NCBI GenBank assembly: GCA_033344895.1 | Contig: JAWPMN010000001.1 | Span: 2,364,001 to 2,428,000 of the forward strand | Origin: Alphaproteobacteria bacterium | GTDB lineage: Bacteria > Pseudomonadota > Alphaproteobacteria > UBA8366 > Aestuariispiraceae | Length of the DNA stretch: 64,000 bases | Direction: 5' to 3' | Shown here: one piece after another, positions 24,182 through 31,643 of the stretch | Layout of the letters: the number at the start of each line of letters is the position of its first letter | Numbering within the stretch: the stretch's first letter is position 1 | Made by a program: the position numbers and the translations under genes | The notes under the pieces: model-generated | Seen by the model: only the letters and a program-made list of their open reading frames with translations | Database searches by the model: none | Told to the model about the DNA's origin: nothing

Positions 24182-25803
24182 CAGGCGGCCCTCTCCACGG
24201 ATTTGCTGCCGGATTGCCGGCCCAGATCGCCCAGGATTTCACGGGCGGCGTTGGCGCCCGGTGCGGCCATGACGCCGCCGCCCGGATGGGAGGAGGACCC
24301 GCAGACATAAAGCCCCTTGATCGGCGAGCGATAGTCCGCATAGCCGGGCACCGGTCTGTTGAACAGCAACTGGTCGAAGGTCAGTTCTCCCTGGAAGATG
24401 TTGCCCTCGGTCAGGCCGACCTCGCGTTCGATGTCCCAGGGGGTGCGGACTTCCTTGTGCACGATCAGATCGCGGAAGCCTGGCGCGTGGCGTTCGATCT
24501 TGTCGATGACCGTATCGGCGAAGGCTTCCCGGTTCGGTCCGTCCCAGCTTTCGCCGCCGGCCAGTTCATAGGGCGCATACTGGACGAACAGTGTCATCAT
24601 ATGCTTGCATGGCGGCGCCATTGTCGGATCTATATAAGTCGGTATCAGCATGTCGAAATACGGTTCCTGCGACCATCGACCGGCCTTCCAGTCGTCGTAG
24701 GCGCGATCCAGTTCGTCCAGGCTGTCCGATGCGTGCAGATCGCCTTTCAGGAAGGCCGCGTTCTTCGGTGCGGCGATGAAGTCGGGGGCGCCGTCCAGGG
24801 CGACATTGATCTTGCCGGAGGATCCGCGGATCTTGAATCGCCGCACCGCCTTCTTGAAATCGTCCGGCAGATCGCCGCCGTCGACATGCTTCAGGAATGT
24901 GCGCCGGACGTCCATGTTGGACACAACGGTCGGCGCGGTGATCTCGTCGCCGTTTTCCAGCACGACGCCGGTGACGCGCCCGCCATTCACCAGGAAGCGG
25001 TCAATGGCGCTGCCGGTGCGGATTTCGCCGCCTGCTTCGCGGAAGGCATTGGCCAGTGCGGCGCTGACCCCGCCCATGCCGCCGCGGGTAAAGCCCCAGG
25101 CGCCGATACTGCCGTCGACCTCACCCATGTAGTGATGCAGCAGGACGTAGGCCGTGCCCGGCGAATAGACGCCCAACCCGGTTCCGATGATGCCGGAACC
25201 CGCGATATGGGCCTTGATCACGTCGCTTTCGAAGAAATCGTCCAGGAATTCGCCGACCGACATGGTCCAGAAGCGCAGCGTGTCCGCCATCTCCCGCGGC
25301 CCGAGGTCGTGGAAGCGCCGGGCGAGGTACAGCATCTCCTGGATGTCACGCGGTTTCAGCCTCACCGGGTCCGGCGGCGTGCGCATCAGCAGCGGCTTGA
25401 TGAAGCGGCATTGCCGCGTCACGAAGCGCGAGTACCGGTCATAAGCGTCGACATCCTTCTTCGAATGGCGCGCAATTTCGCGGCGCAGCGCATCGTGATC
25501 CGAATAATAGGCGAAATAGTCGCCGTTCCGCATGAAGGTTGCGCCGCTCTCATACGGGATCACCTGCAGGCCGTGGCGTGGCAGATCCAGTTCGCGCTGA
25601 ACTTCGGGCCGCAGCAGACTGCAGACATAGGAGCAATTGGAATAGGTCCAGCCAGGATGCAGTTCACGGCTGACCGCCGCGCCGCCGACATAGTCGTTAC
25701 GCTCCACGACCAGGACCTTCAGTCCGCTCCTGGCCAGATAGCAGGCCGTGGTGAGACCGTTATGCCCCGCACCGACCACGATTGCGTCGTACCGATTAGC
25801 CAT
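24181..25803 (-). CDS. FAD-dependent oxidoreductase, phytoene desaturase-like (second copy)
   Basis: 540-aa flavoprotein of the same family. YDAIVVGAGHNGLTTACYLA at the N-terminus and GLYVCGSSSHPGGGVMAAPG at the C-terminus bind FAD; GWTYSNCSYVCSLLRPEV lies in the substrate domain. It is first gene of the five-enzyme operon, 70 nt downstream of the shared motif copy B. Being first and adjacent to a paralogue suggests a two-subunit or sequential oxidation of a C-N bond. The family name does not imply carotenoid chemistry. Confidence 0.9.
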   Translation of the reverse strand: MANRYDAIVVGAGHNGLTTACYLARSGLKVLVVERNDYVGGAAVSRELHPGWTYSNCSYVCSLLRPEVQRELDLPRHGLQVIPYESGATFMRNGDYFAYYSDHDALRREIARHSKKDVDAYDRYSRFVTRQCRFIKPLLMRTPPDPVRLKPRDIQEMLYLARRFHDLGPREMADTLRFWTMSVGEFLDDFFESDVIKAHIAGSGIIGTGLGVYSPGTAYVLLHHYMGEVDGSIGAWGFTRGGMGGVSAALANAFREAGGEIRTGSAIDRFLVNGGRVTGVVLENGDEITAPTVVSNMDVRRTFLKHVDGGDLPDDFKKAVRRFKIRGSSGKINVALDGAPDFIAAPKNAAFLKGDLHASDSLDELDRAYDDWKAGRWSQEPYFDMLIPTYIDPTMAPPCKHMMTLFVQYAPYELAGGESWDGPNREAFADTVIDKIERHAPGFRDLIVHKEVRTPWDIEREVGLTEGNIFQGELTFDQLLFNRPVPGYADYRSPIKGLYVCGSSSHPGGGVMAAPGANAAREILGDLGRQSGSKSVERAA

Positions 25804-25873
25804 GAACCCGCCTGTTTGCCGACTTTGCCTTCCGTCGATTTCAAGGCTAGTGCAGCGCGCCTCTTCCGTCTAT

Positions 25874-25902
25874 AATTTTTTTGAGCAGTTATTTAAATTA
25901 AA
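25874..25902 (-). promoter_or_regulatory. Shared motif, copy B: operator/promoter before FAD-oxidoreductase operon
   Basis: Read on the - strand, TTTAATTTAA is followed by ATAACTGCTC and an A-run ending in ATT, then TATAGA (25874-25869) which could be a -10 with TTTAAA 17 nt upstream. It matches copy A at 13944-13973 in sequence and in orientation toward the catabolic operon. It lies in the divergent gap between this operon and the BetI-like regulator gene. Confidence 0.6.
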
Positions 25903-25970
25903 GATCGGCTTGCGAACCCTTGGCCACTGCGGCATAGCGAAGGCGCAGGTGCGGAACATTGGGACGGAAC

Positions 25971-26654
25971 ATGGCGGACGCGAACAGCCCGACGCGCAAA
26001 CCGATCGGTCGCCCGAGAGGCGAGCAGTCCGAAAATGCCGCGCGGCGCAGGCAGCAACTGGTCGAGGCCGCGATCGAGTCGATCGTCGAGTTGGGGATGT
26101 CCGCGACAACGCTGGCCACTGTTGCCAAGGCGGCCGGGCTGTCCCAGGGCGTCGCGGTGTTCTACTTCAAGGGCAAGGAAAACCTGCTGGTGGCGACGCT
26201 GCGCCATCACTACGAGGAATACACCAATCTCTGGAAGTCGGCGGTCGCCAAGGCTTCTGACGATCCGATTGATCGGGTGATGGCCCTGATCCTGGCTGAT
26301 CTCGATCCGCGCATCTGCACCGCGCGTAACCTGTCGCTTTGGAACTCGTTCTGGGGAGAGGCCGCTGCCCGGCCGCGGTTTGCGGAACTGTGTGAGGCCT
26401 ATGACAAGGAGCGCTATGACATGCTGGTCTCGCTCTGCAAGGAAGCGTCCGGGCTCGCCATCGAAGGTTGGTCGCCCATCGATGTGGCCGATGCCTTCGA
26501 CAGCATGACGGACGGCATGTGGATCCGGATGCATATCACGCCGGATTTCATGGATCTGAATGCCGGGCGTAAGCTGCTGGCACGGCAGGCCTGCACCATC
26601 TATCCGTCCCATGCAAAGCGGATTGTCGAACTGGCCGACGCCGCGCTGGACTGA
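25971..26654 (+). CDS. TetR-family regulator, BetI-like
   Basis: 227-aa TetR regulator. The N-terminal domain RRQQLVEAAIESIVELGMSA, then LATVAKAAGLSQGVAVFYFK, resembles BetI, and the C-terminal domain has BetI_C character (LWNSFWGEAAARPRFAELCE, then DGMWIRMHITP). BetI senses choline and represses betaine-synthesis genes. Here the ligand is probably the N-methylated substrate of the cluster. A TTG start at 25959 is in frame, but ATG at 25971 after GGGACGGAAC is preferred. Divergent from the FAD oxidoreductase operon, with motif copy B between; motif copy A makes the Rieske/ABC operon a second likely target. Confidence 0.9.
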   Translation: MADANSPTRKPIGRPRGEQSENAARRRQQLVEAAIESIVELGMSATTLATVAKAAGLSQGVAVFYFKGKENLLVATLRHHYEEYTNLWKSAVAKASDDPIDRVMALILADLDPRICTARNLSLWNSFWGEAAARPRFAELCEAYDKERYDMLVSLCKEASGLAIEGWSPIDVADAFDSMTDGMWIRMHITPDFMDLNAGRKLLARQACTIYPSHAKRIVELADAALD

Positions 26655-26669
26655 GTACGGCCGTCCGCC

Positions 26670-27737
26670 TTACTTGTCCGTTCGCCCGAATTCTTCAATC
26701 GAAGACAGCAATTCCCGGGCATGCCGCGTGGCCGCAGCGGTCGTGACACATATGTCCGGGAGGATCAGCCATTCCAGGGTCCAGGCACTGCCGGAACGTT
26801 CCTGCTCATGAATCAGGGCGTCATGCATTCCCGGCAGCAGGGTCGCGGCGTATCGGGCCAGCGTGACAAGGACTTCGGCCCGAATCGGGTTTGACTTATG
26901 CGGCATGGCCGAGGAGCCGCCACCGCCGGCCAGCCGGATTTCCTCCGGACCGCCCTGCGCCATGAGGGCGATGTCCTGTCCGATCTTCCCCAGGACTCCG
27001 CAGGTGCCGGACAGCCAGTTGGCGAAATCCGCCAGGGCCGTGCGGTCGGTTTGCCAGGACCCGCCCGGATCCCCCAATCCAAGCGCCTCGGCGAGGGCTG
27101 CGCGCAGCTCGACCGCGTGATCCCCAAACCCTTCCGCCGTGCCGACCGGACCGGCGAGCTGCAGTCGCAGAAGGCCGGGAGTCAATGCATCCAGGGCGTC
27201 GAGACGGCCGGCAATGGGGGCTGCCCAGATCTCGATGCGATCGTCACCGCGAATGGGGAGTGCGGCCTGCATTCGGGTGCGTCCCATCAGCGTGCGGTCG
27301 CCGAACTTCGCCGACAGTTCGCTCAGGGCCTGTTGAACCTCTTCCAGCCGTCCCCGGATCAGCTTCAAGAAATCCGCGAGACGCAGTGTCAGCGCCGTAT
27401 CAATGGCGTCCTGGCTGGTTGTGCCGAAATGCAGATACTCGGCGTGCGGCTCCCCGATTTCGGCACGCAGTTGCTTGATCAGTCCAGGGACGGCAAGGCC
27501 GTCGCGCGCCATTGCGTGGACAAGGTTCTTCGGGTCCGCCTCGAACCCGGTGCAAACCGCGCGAATCCGATCCGCTGCAGCATCGGGGATGAGGCCCAGT
27601 TCCGATTGCGCCACCGCGAGCGCGGATTCGAAGCGCAGAATGGCCTGCCGCTCGGCCAGATCGGTGAAGAGAGCCTCGGCCGCCGGGTCACCGGCGAGCT
27701 GAGAGAGGAGCGGTTCGGATCTGATCGTGAAACTCAT
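26670..27737 (-). CDS. pcaB: 3-carboxy-cis,cis-muconate cycloisomerase-like lyase (PcaB)
   Basis: 355-aa fumarase/aspartase superfamily enzyme. The signature loop GGGGSSAMPHKSNPIRAE carries the catalytic Ser; EYLHFGTTSQDAIDTALTLR and RTRMQAALPI are the other active-site blocks. Closest familiar type is PcaB, the beta-ketoadipate enzyme that lactonises 3-carboxymuconate, but at 355 aa it is shorter than many PcaB (about 350-450) and no pcaHGCDIJ genes are nearby. It ends 15 nt from the stop of the convergent BetI-like gene. A different elimination substrate linked to the neighbouring cluster is possible. Confidence 0.78.
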   Translation of the reverse strand: MSFTIRSEPLLSQLAGDPAAEALFTDLAERQAILRFESALAVAQSELGLIPDAAADRIRAVCTGFEADPKNLVHAMARDGLAVPGLIKQLRAEIGEPHAEYLHFGTTSQDAIDTALTLRLADFLKLIRGRLEEVQQALSELSAKFGDRTLMGRTRMQAALPIRGDDRIEIWAAPIAGRLDALDALTPGLLRLQLAGPVGTAEGFGDHAVELRAALAEALGLGDPGGSWQTDRTALADFANWLSGTCGVLGKIGQDIALMAQGGPEEIRLAGGGGSSAMPHKSNPIRAEVLVTLARYAATLLPGMHDALIHEQERSGSAWTLEWLILPDICVTTAAATRHARELLSSIEEFGRTDK

Positions 27738-27829
27738 ACACTCGGTCTAATCGCGATCGAACGCGGCGGCAAGGGGCGTCGGGATGGCTGTGTATGAGAG
27801 ACCGACACCCAGCGCGATGCGGCGAACCG

Positions 27830-27849
27830 GCCGGCGGGCGCTCGCCGGC
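27830..27849 (-). terminator. Hairpin downstream of matR
   Basis: GCCGGCG (27830-27836) pairs with CGCCGGC (27843-27849) around a 6-nt loop, just past the matR stop. The surrounding 27738-27861 segment holds no gene I can support. No T-tract is seen, so it is only terminator-like. Confidence 0.35.
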
Positions 27850-27861
27850 GGGCCTGCCGCG

Positions 27862-28536
27862 CTAGCTCGCCAGCTTGGCGGGGCCCTTGCTGTAGCTGGC
27901 CATCAGGTCGGTGAACTTCTTGCCCTGGATGGCGATATGCGAATGCACGGTCTGGGCTGCTTTGGCCTCATCACCGGCCTTGATCGCCGTCAGGATGTCG
28001 CGGTGTTCGTCCATCGACTGCTTCAGGCGGCCGCGAACACGCAACTGCATGCGCCGGAACGGCTGCAGCCGCTTGTGCAGGCGGGAGGCTTCCGCGGCGA
28101 GGAAGCTGTTGCCGCTCGCCCGGTAGAGCGCGTTGTGAAAGATCTCATTGGCCCGATAGTAGACATCCGCATCCCCTGATTCCAGGGCACGGTCGCAATC
28201 GTCGGCCGCCGCGTGCAGGCGTCTCAGGTCGTCTTCGGTGCACAGTCTTGCTGCCAGGCGACCGCACATTGCCTCCAACTCGGCCATGACCTCGAACATC
28301 TCGAACATCTGGACGACGTCGGGCTGTCGCACGAAGGCGCCGCGGCGCGGGATCAATTCTACCAGTCCGGTTGCGGACAGCATCTGAAATGCTTCGCGAA
28401 GTGGGGTGCGGGACACGCCAAGCCGCGCGGACAGTCGGGTCTCGTCGAGGCGTTCTCCGTCCTCGAACTCTCCGGAGAGGATCATCTGCTCCAGGGATTC
28501 CCGAAGTGTATCCGCCGTTCTTCCGCTCATGGACAA
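27862..28536 (-). CDS. matR: GntR/FadR-type regulator of malonate genes (MatR)
   Basis: 224-aa GntR regulator of the FCD subfamily. The winged helix is in residues 8-75 (LSARLGVSRTPLREAFQMLS, then TGLVELIPRRGAFVR), and the helical FCD ligand domain follows; EIFHNALYRASGN and the late His residues are typical metal/carboxylate-binding positions. It is divergent from a TRAP transporter and malonyl-CoA synthetase operon, the arrangement of rhizobial mat loci, and a TTGTATACAA palindrome lies in the gap. MatR represses mat genes in the absence of malonate. Confidence 0.85.
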   Translation of the reverse strand: MSMSGRTADTLRESLEQMILSGEFEDGERLDETRLSARLGVSRTPLREAFQMLSATGLVELIPRRGAFVRQPDVVQMFEMFEVMAELEAMCGRLAARLCTEDDLRRLHAAADDCDRALESGDADVYYRANEIFHNALYRASGNSFLAAEASRLHKRLQPFRRMQLRVRGRLKQSMDEHRDILTAIKAGDEAKAAQTVHSHIAIQGKKFTDLMASYSKGPAKLAS

Positions 28537-28573
28537 ACCTTACCATCGGGCCCCGCATGCGACAATGAAGTTC

Positions 28574-28583
28574 TTGTATACAA
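28574..28583. promoter_or_regulatory. Candidate MatR operator
   Basis: TTGTATACAA is a perfect 10-bp palindrome, preceded by TTC so that the left arm reads TCTTGTA. The described Rhizobium MatR site, as I recall it, is TCTTGTA/TACACGA, so the left arm matches fully and the right arm partly. It lies 38 nt from the matR start and 107 nt from the TRAP binding-protein start. Confidence 0.7.
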
Positions 28584-28690
28584 TCTGTTTGACTTTGAAC
28601 ACATGCACGGTACCTTCGATGCGACCGGACGCAGAGCCGGACCGACGGAATCCCCGTCCGAAAACGACAATCGTCTACTGGGAGGTAGAA

Positions 28691-29680
28691 ATGAAATTCA
28701 AGCTGAGTGCCGCCGTCGCGGCTGTTGCCCTGGCCGCCGGCCTCGCCGGTCCGGCGTCCGCTGTCGAGCTGCGCCTGTCCCACCAATGGTCGACCGCCGA
28801 TGTCCGTCACAAGGTGGCGCAGATTGTCGCCGATGAGGTGGCGGCCGCCGGTGTCGACCTGTCGATCAAGATCTTCCCGTCCAAATCGCTGTTCAAGCCG
28901 CGCGAGCAGTATAAGCCCCTGTCACGCGGCCAGTTGGACATGACGGTCTTCCCGCTGTCCTATGCCGGCGGTCAGCGTCCGGAATTCAACCTGACCCTGA
29001 TGCCGGGTCTGGTGAAGAACCATGACCATGCGGCGCGCCTCAATGAATCGCCGTTCATGGAGAAGATCGAAGGCCTGATGGCTGAAGACGATGTCATGGT
29101 TCTGGTTCACGGCTATCTGGCGGGCGGATTCGTCGGCGTGGACAAATGCATTACCTCGCCGGATGACGTGGCCGGGCTCCAGACCCGTGCCGCGGGCAAG
29201 GCCTTCGAACAGATGCTGGCCGCGGCCGGTGCCTCGATCGCCTCGATGGCGTCTTCGGAAATCTACAATGCCATGCAGACCGGTGTGCTGCAGGCGGCGA
29301 ATACCTCGTCCTCGTCCTTCGTGTCCTACCGAATCTACGAGCAGGTGAAGTGCTACACCCCGGCGGGCGATGTCGCGTTGTGGTTCATGTATCAGCCGCT
29401 TCTGATGAACAAGTCGGCTTATGAAGCGCTGAACGACGAACAGCGGGCGGCCCTGGATGCCGCGGCGGCAAAGGCCGAAGCCTTTTACCTGGAGGAAGCC
29501 AAGAAGCAGGATGCCGCATCGGTCAAGGTGTTCCAGGATGCCGGTGTGGAGATCGCGAACATGACCCAGGACGAATTCAATGCCTGGCGCGAGATCGCGA
29601 AGAAGTCCTCCTACAAGAACTTTGTCGAGAATGTCCCGAACGGACAGGAACTGCTCGACATGGCTCTGGCCGTGGAGTGA
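28691..29680 (+). CDS. matP: TRAP transporter substrate-binding protein (malonate, DctP-type)
   Basis: 329-aa periplasmic DctP-family protein. A Sec signal (KFKLSAAVAAVALAAGLAG, cleavage after PASA near residue 24) is followed by VELRLSHQWSTADVRHKVAQ, the usual TRAP opening. The strongly conserved Arg contacting a ligand carboxylate is expected in LQTRAAGKAFEQML. An upstream frame extension to 28406 overlaps matR and is rejected; the ATG at 28691 has GGGAGGTAGAA. With the two membrane subunits and matB downstream, malonate or a similar dicarboxylate is the likely ligand. Confidence 0.9.
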   Translation: MKFKLSAAVAAVALAAGLAGPASAVELRLSHQWSTADVRHKVAQIVADEVAAAGVDLSIKIFPSKSLFKPREQYKPLSRGQLDMTVFPLSYAGGQRPEFNLTLMPGLVKNHDHAARLNESPFMEKIEGLMAEDDVMVLVHGYLAGGFVGVDKCITSPDDVAGLQTRAAGKAFEQMLAAAGASIASMASSEIYNAMQTGVLQAANTSSSSFVSYRIYEQVKCYTPAGDVALWFMYQPLLMNKSAYEALNDEQRAALDAAAAKAEAFYLEEAKKQDAASVKVFQDAGVEIANMTQDEFNAWREIAKKSSYKNFVENVPNGQELLDMALAVE

Positions 29681-29760
29681 TCCGACCGGGGCGGGGCGGT
29701 GCAGTGGCATCGCCCCGCCTTCCGTCCTGAACCGGGGTTCAACAGGCTGGGGCTTTCGGC

Positions 29761-30312
29761 ATGTTTTCTTTTGACGATGGCGGTACGGCACCGACCGGCG
29801 GGAACGTGATCCTGCGGATCATCGGTGCCATTTCAACGATCTGCGGCTGGTTTGCCGCCTTGCTGATCGTGTTGTCGGTGGCGGTCACCTGCGAGATGAT
29901 CTTCGTGCGCGGTGTCCTGAACCAGTCGACGATCTGGCAGACCGAAGCCGTCGTCTACATGATGATCGCGGCGACCCTGCTGGGACTGCCCTATGTCCAG
30001 CGTCTGCGCGGTCATGTGAACGTCGATCTCCTGCCGATGCTGCTGCCACCTGGACCGCGCAAGGCCCTGATCGTCCTGACGCTTGTCGCCGCTGTCGTCG
30101 TTATTGCCCTGGTTCTGTATTACGGCATCCATCAATGGTACGAGGCCTGGTCCCGGAACTGGCGGTCCGACACCGTCTGGGGCGTGCGGCTGTGGATTCC
30201 CTATCTCGCCATTCCCGTCGGCTTCGGACTGTATCTGTTGCAGCTGGTGGCGGATCTCTATGCGGTGATCGTCGGGATTGACCGCAATTACGGTATCTCG
30301 GAGCACAACTGA
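29761..30312 (+). CDS. matQ: TRAP transporter small permease (DctQ-type)
   Basis: 183-aa membrane protein with four predicted helices. FAALLIVLSVAVTCEMIFVR and WQTEAVVYMMIAATLLGLPY are typical DctQ segments. It starts 80 nt after matP and overlaps the large permease gene by one base (TGATG). Together the subunits form the Na+-driven membrane complex of the TRAP transporter. Confidence 0.9.
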   Translation: MFSFDDGGTAPTGGNVILRIIGAISTICGWFAALLIVLSVAVTCEMIFVRGVLNQSTIWQTEAVVYMMIAATLLGLPYVQRLRGHVNVDLLPMLLPPGPRKALIVLTLVAAVVVIALVLYYGIHQWYEAWSRNWRSDTVWGVRLWIPYLAIPVGFGLYLLQLVADLYAVIVGIDRNYGISEHN

Positions 30313-31628
30313 TGGATCCGCTGCTGCTGGGCGCCATCGTCGCCATCGCCACGATCGCTGTTCTCTTTTCCGGTATTTCCGTTGCCAACGGACTGCTGGT
30401 CGTCGCCGCCGCCTTCATCCTGATCTTCGACGGCGCGCGGTCGCTGGAACTGATGCCGGAAATCCTGTTCGGGAAGCTGGATAATTTCGCGCTGCTGTCG
30501 ATTCCCATGTTCATCATCATGGGGGCGTCCATCGCTTCCACGCGTGCGGGAGCGGATCTGTACGAGGCCCTGGACCGCTGGCTGACGCGGGTGCCGGGCG
30601 GGTTGGTGATCTCCAACCTGGGCGCCTGCGCTTTGTTCGCGGCGATGTCGGGATCGTCCCCCGCGACCTGTGCCGCCATCGGCAAGATGGGCATTCCGGA
30701 AATGCGCAAGCGTGGTTATCCGGACGGGGTCGCGTCCGGCTCCATCGCGGCCGGCGGGACACTGGGCATCCTGATTCCGCCCTCCGTCACGATGATCGTC
30801 TACGGCATTGCGACGGAGACATCGATCGGCCGTCTGTTCCTGGCCGGCGTGTTCCCCGGCCTGCTGCTAGTGGGCCTGTTCATGGCATGGTCGCTGTTCG
30901 ACACGTGGCGGAACGGCGATTCCCAGACCTTGCTGCCGACCCGCTTCACCCTGCGCCAGAAGCTTGAGATCCTGCCCCGGGTGGTGCCCTTCCTGGCAAT
31001 CATCCTGGGCGTGCTGATCGCCATGTATGGCGGCTATGCGACACCGTCGGAAACGGCGGCGGTCGGGGCGCTGCTCTGCCTGGGCGTGGCGATTGTGATC
31101 TATCGCCTTTGGAATGCGAAGGCATTGTGGGCTGTCTTGCGGGATTCGACGCGCGAAAGCGTGATGATCCTGTTCATCATCGCGGCGGCCGGCGTCTTCT
31201 CCTACATGCTGTCCAGCCTGTTCATCACCCAGTCGATTGCGCAATGGATCGGTACGCTGGACGTCAATCCCTGGGTCCTGATGCTGTGCATCAACATTTT
31301 CCTGCTGATCGCCGGATTTTTCCTGCCGCCGGTGGCGGTAATCCTGATGGCGGCGCCGATCCTGCTGCCGATCGTGGTGTCGGCCGGTTTCGATCCGTAC
31401 TGGTTCGCTGTCATCCTGACCATCAACATGGAGATCGGGCTGATTTCTCCCCCGGTCGGATTGAACCTCTATGTCATCAACGGTATTGCACCGGACATTC
31501 CACTGAAGACGATCCTGCTCGGCTCGTTGCCTTATGTTCTGTGCATGGTTGCGGCGATCGTCATCCTTTGCATCTTCCCCTGGCTCGCCACCGGATTGCC
31601 GGAAGCGGTGCTGGGGCCGGCGGTCTGA
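30312..31628 (+). CDS. matM: TRAP transporter large permease (DctM-type)
   Basis: 438-aa DctM subunit with about 12 hydrophobic segments. SIPMFIIMGASIAST, AAMSGSSPATCAAIGKMGIP, and AAGGTLGILIPPSVTMIVYG are DctM signatures; GLISPPVGLNLYVINGI is the C-terminal one. It is translationally coupled to the small permease and lies 15 nt before matB. Confidence 0.94.
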   Translation: MDPLLLGAIVAIATIAVLFSGISVANGLLVVAAAFILIFDGARSLELMPEILFGKLDNFALLSIPMFIIMGASIASTRAGADLYEALDRWLTRVPGGLVISNLGACALFAAMSGSSPATCAAIGKMGIPEMRKRGYPDGVASGSIAAGGTLGILIPPSVTMIVYGIATETSIGRLFLAGVFPGLLLVGLFMAWSLFDTWRNGDSQTLLPTRFTLRQKLEILPRVVPFLAIILGVLIAMYGGYATPSETAAVGALLCLGVAIVIYRLWNAKALWAVLRDSTRESVMILFIIAAAGVFSYMLSSLFITQSIAQWIGTLDVNPWVLMLCINIFLLIAGFFLPPVAVILMAAPILLPIVVSAGFDPYWFAVILTINMEIGLISPPVGLNLYVINGIAPDIPLKTILLGSLPYVLCMVAAIVILCIFPWLATGLPEAVLGPAV

Positions 31629-31643
31629 CGGAGTACCAAGATC

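Noticed and set aside
24214-25875. 553-aa + strand ORF antisense to the second FAD oxidoreductase
   Set aside because: No domain match; the opposite strand has both FAD-binding motifs.
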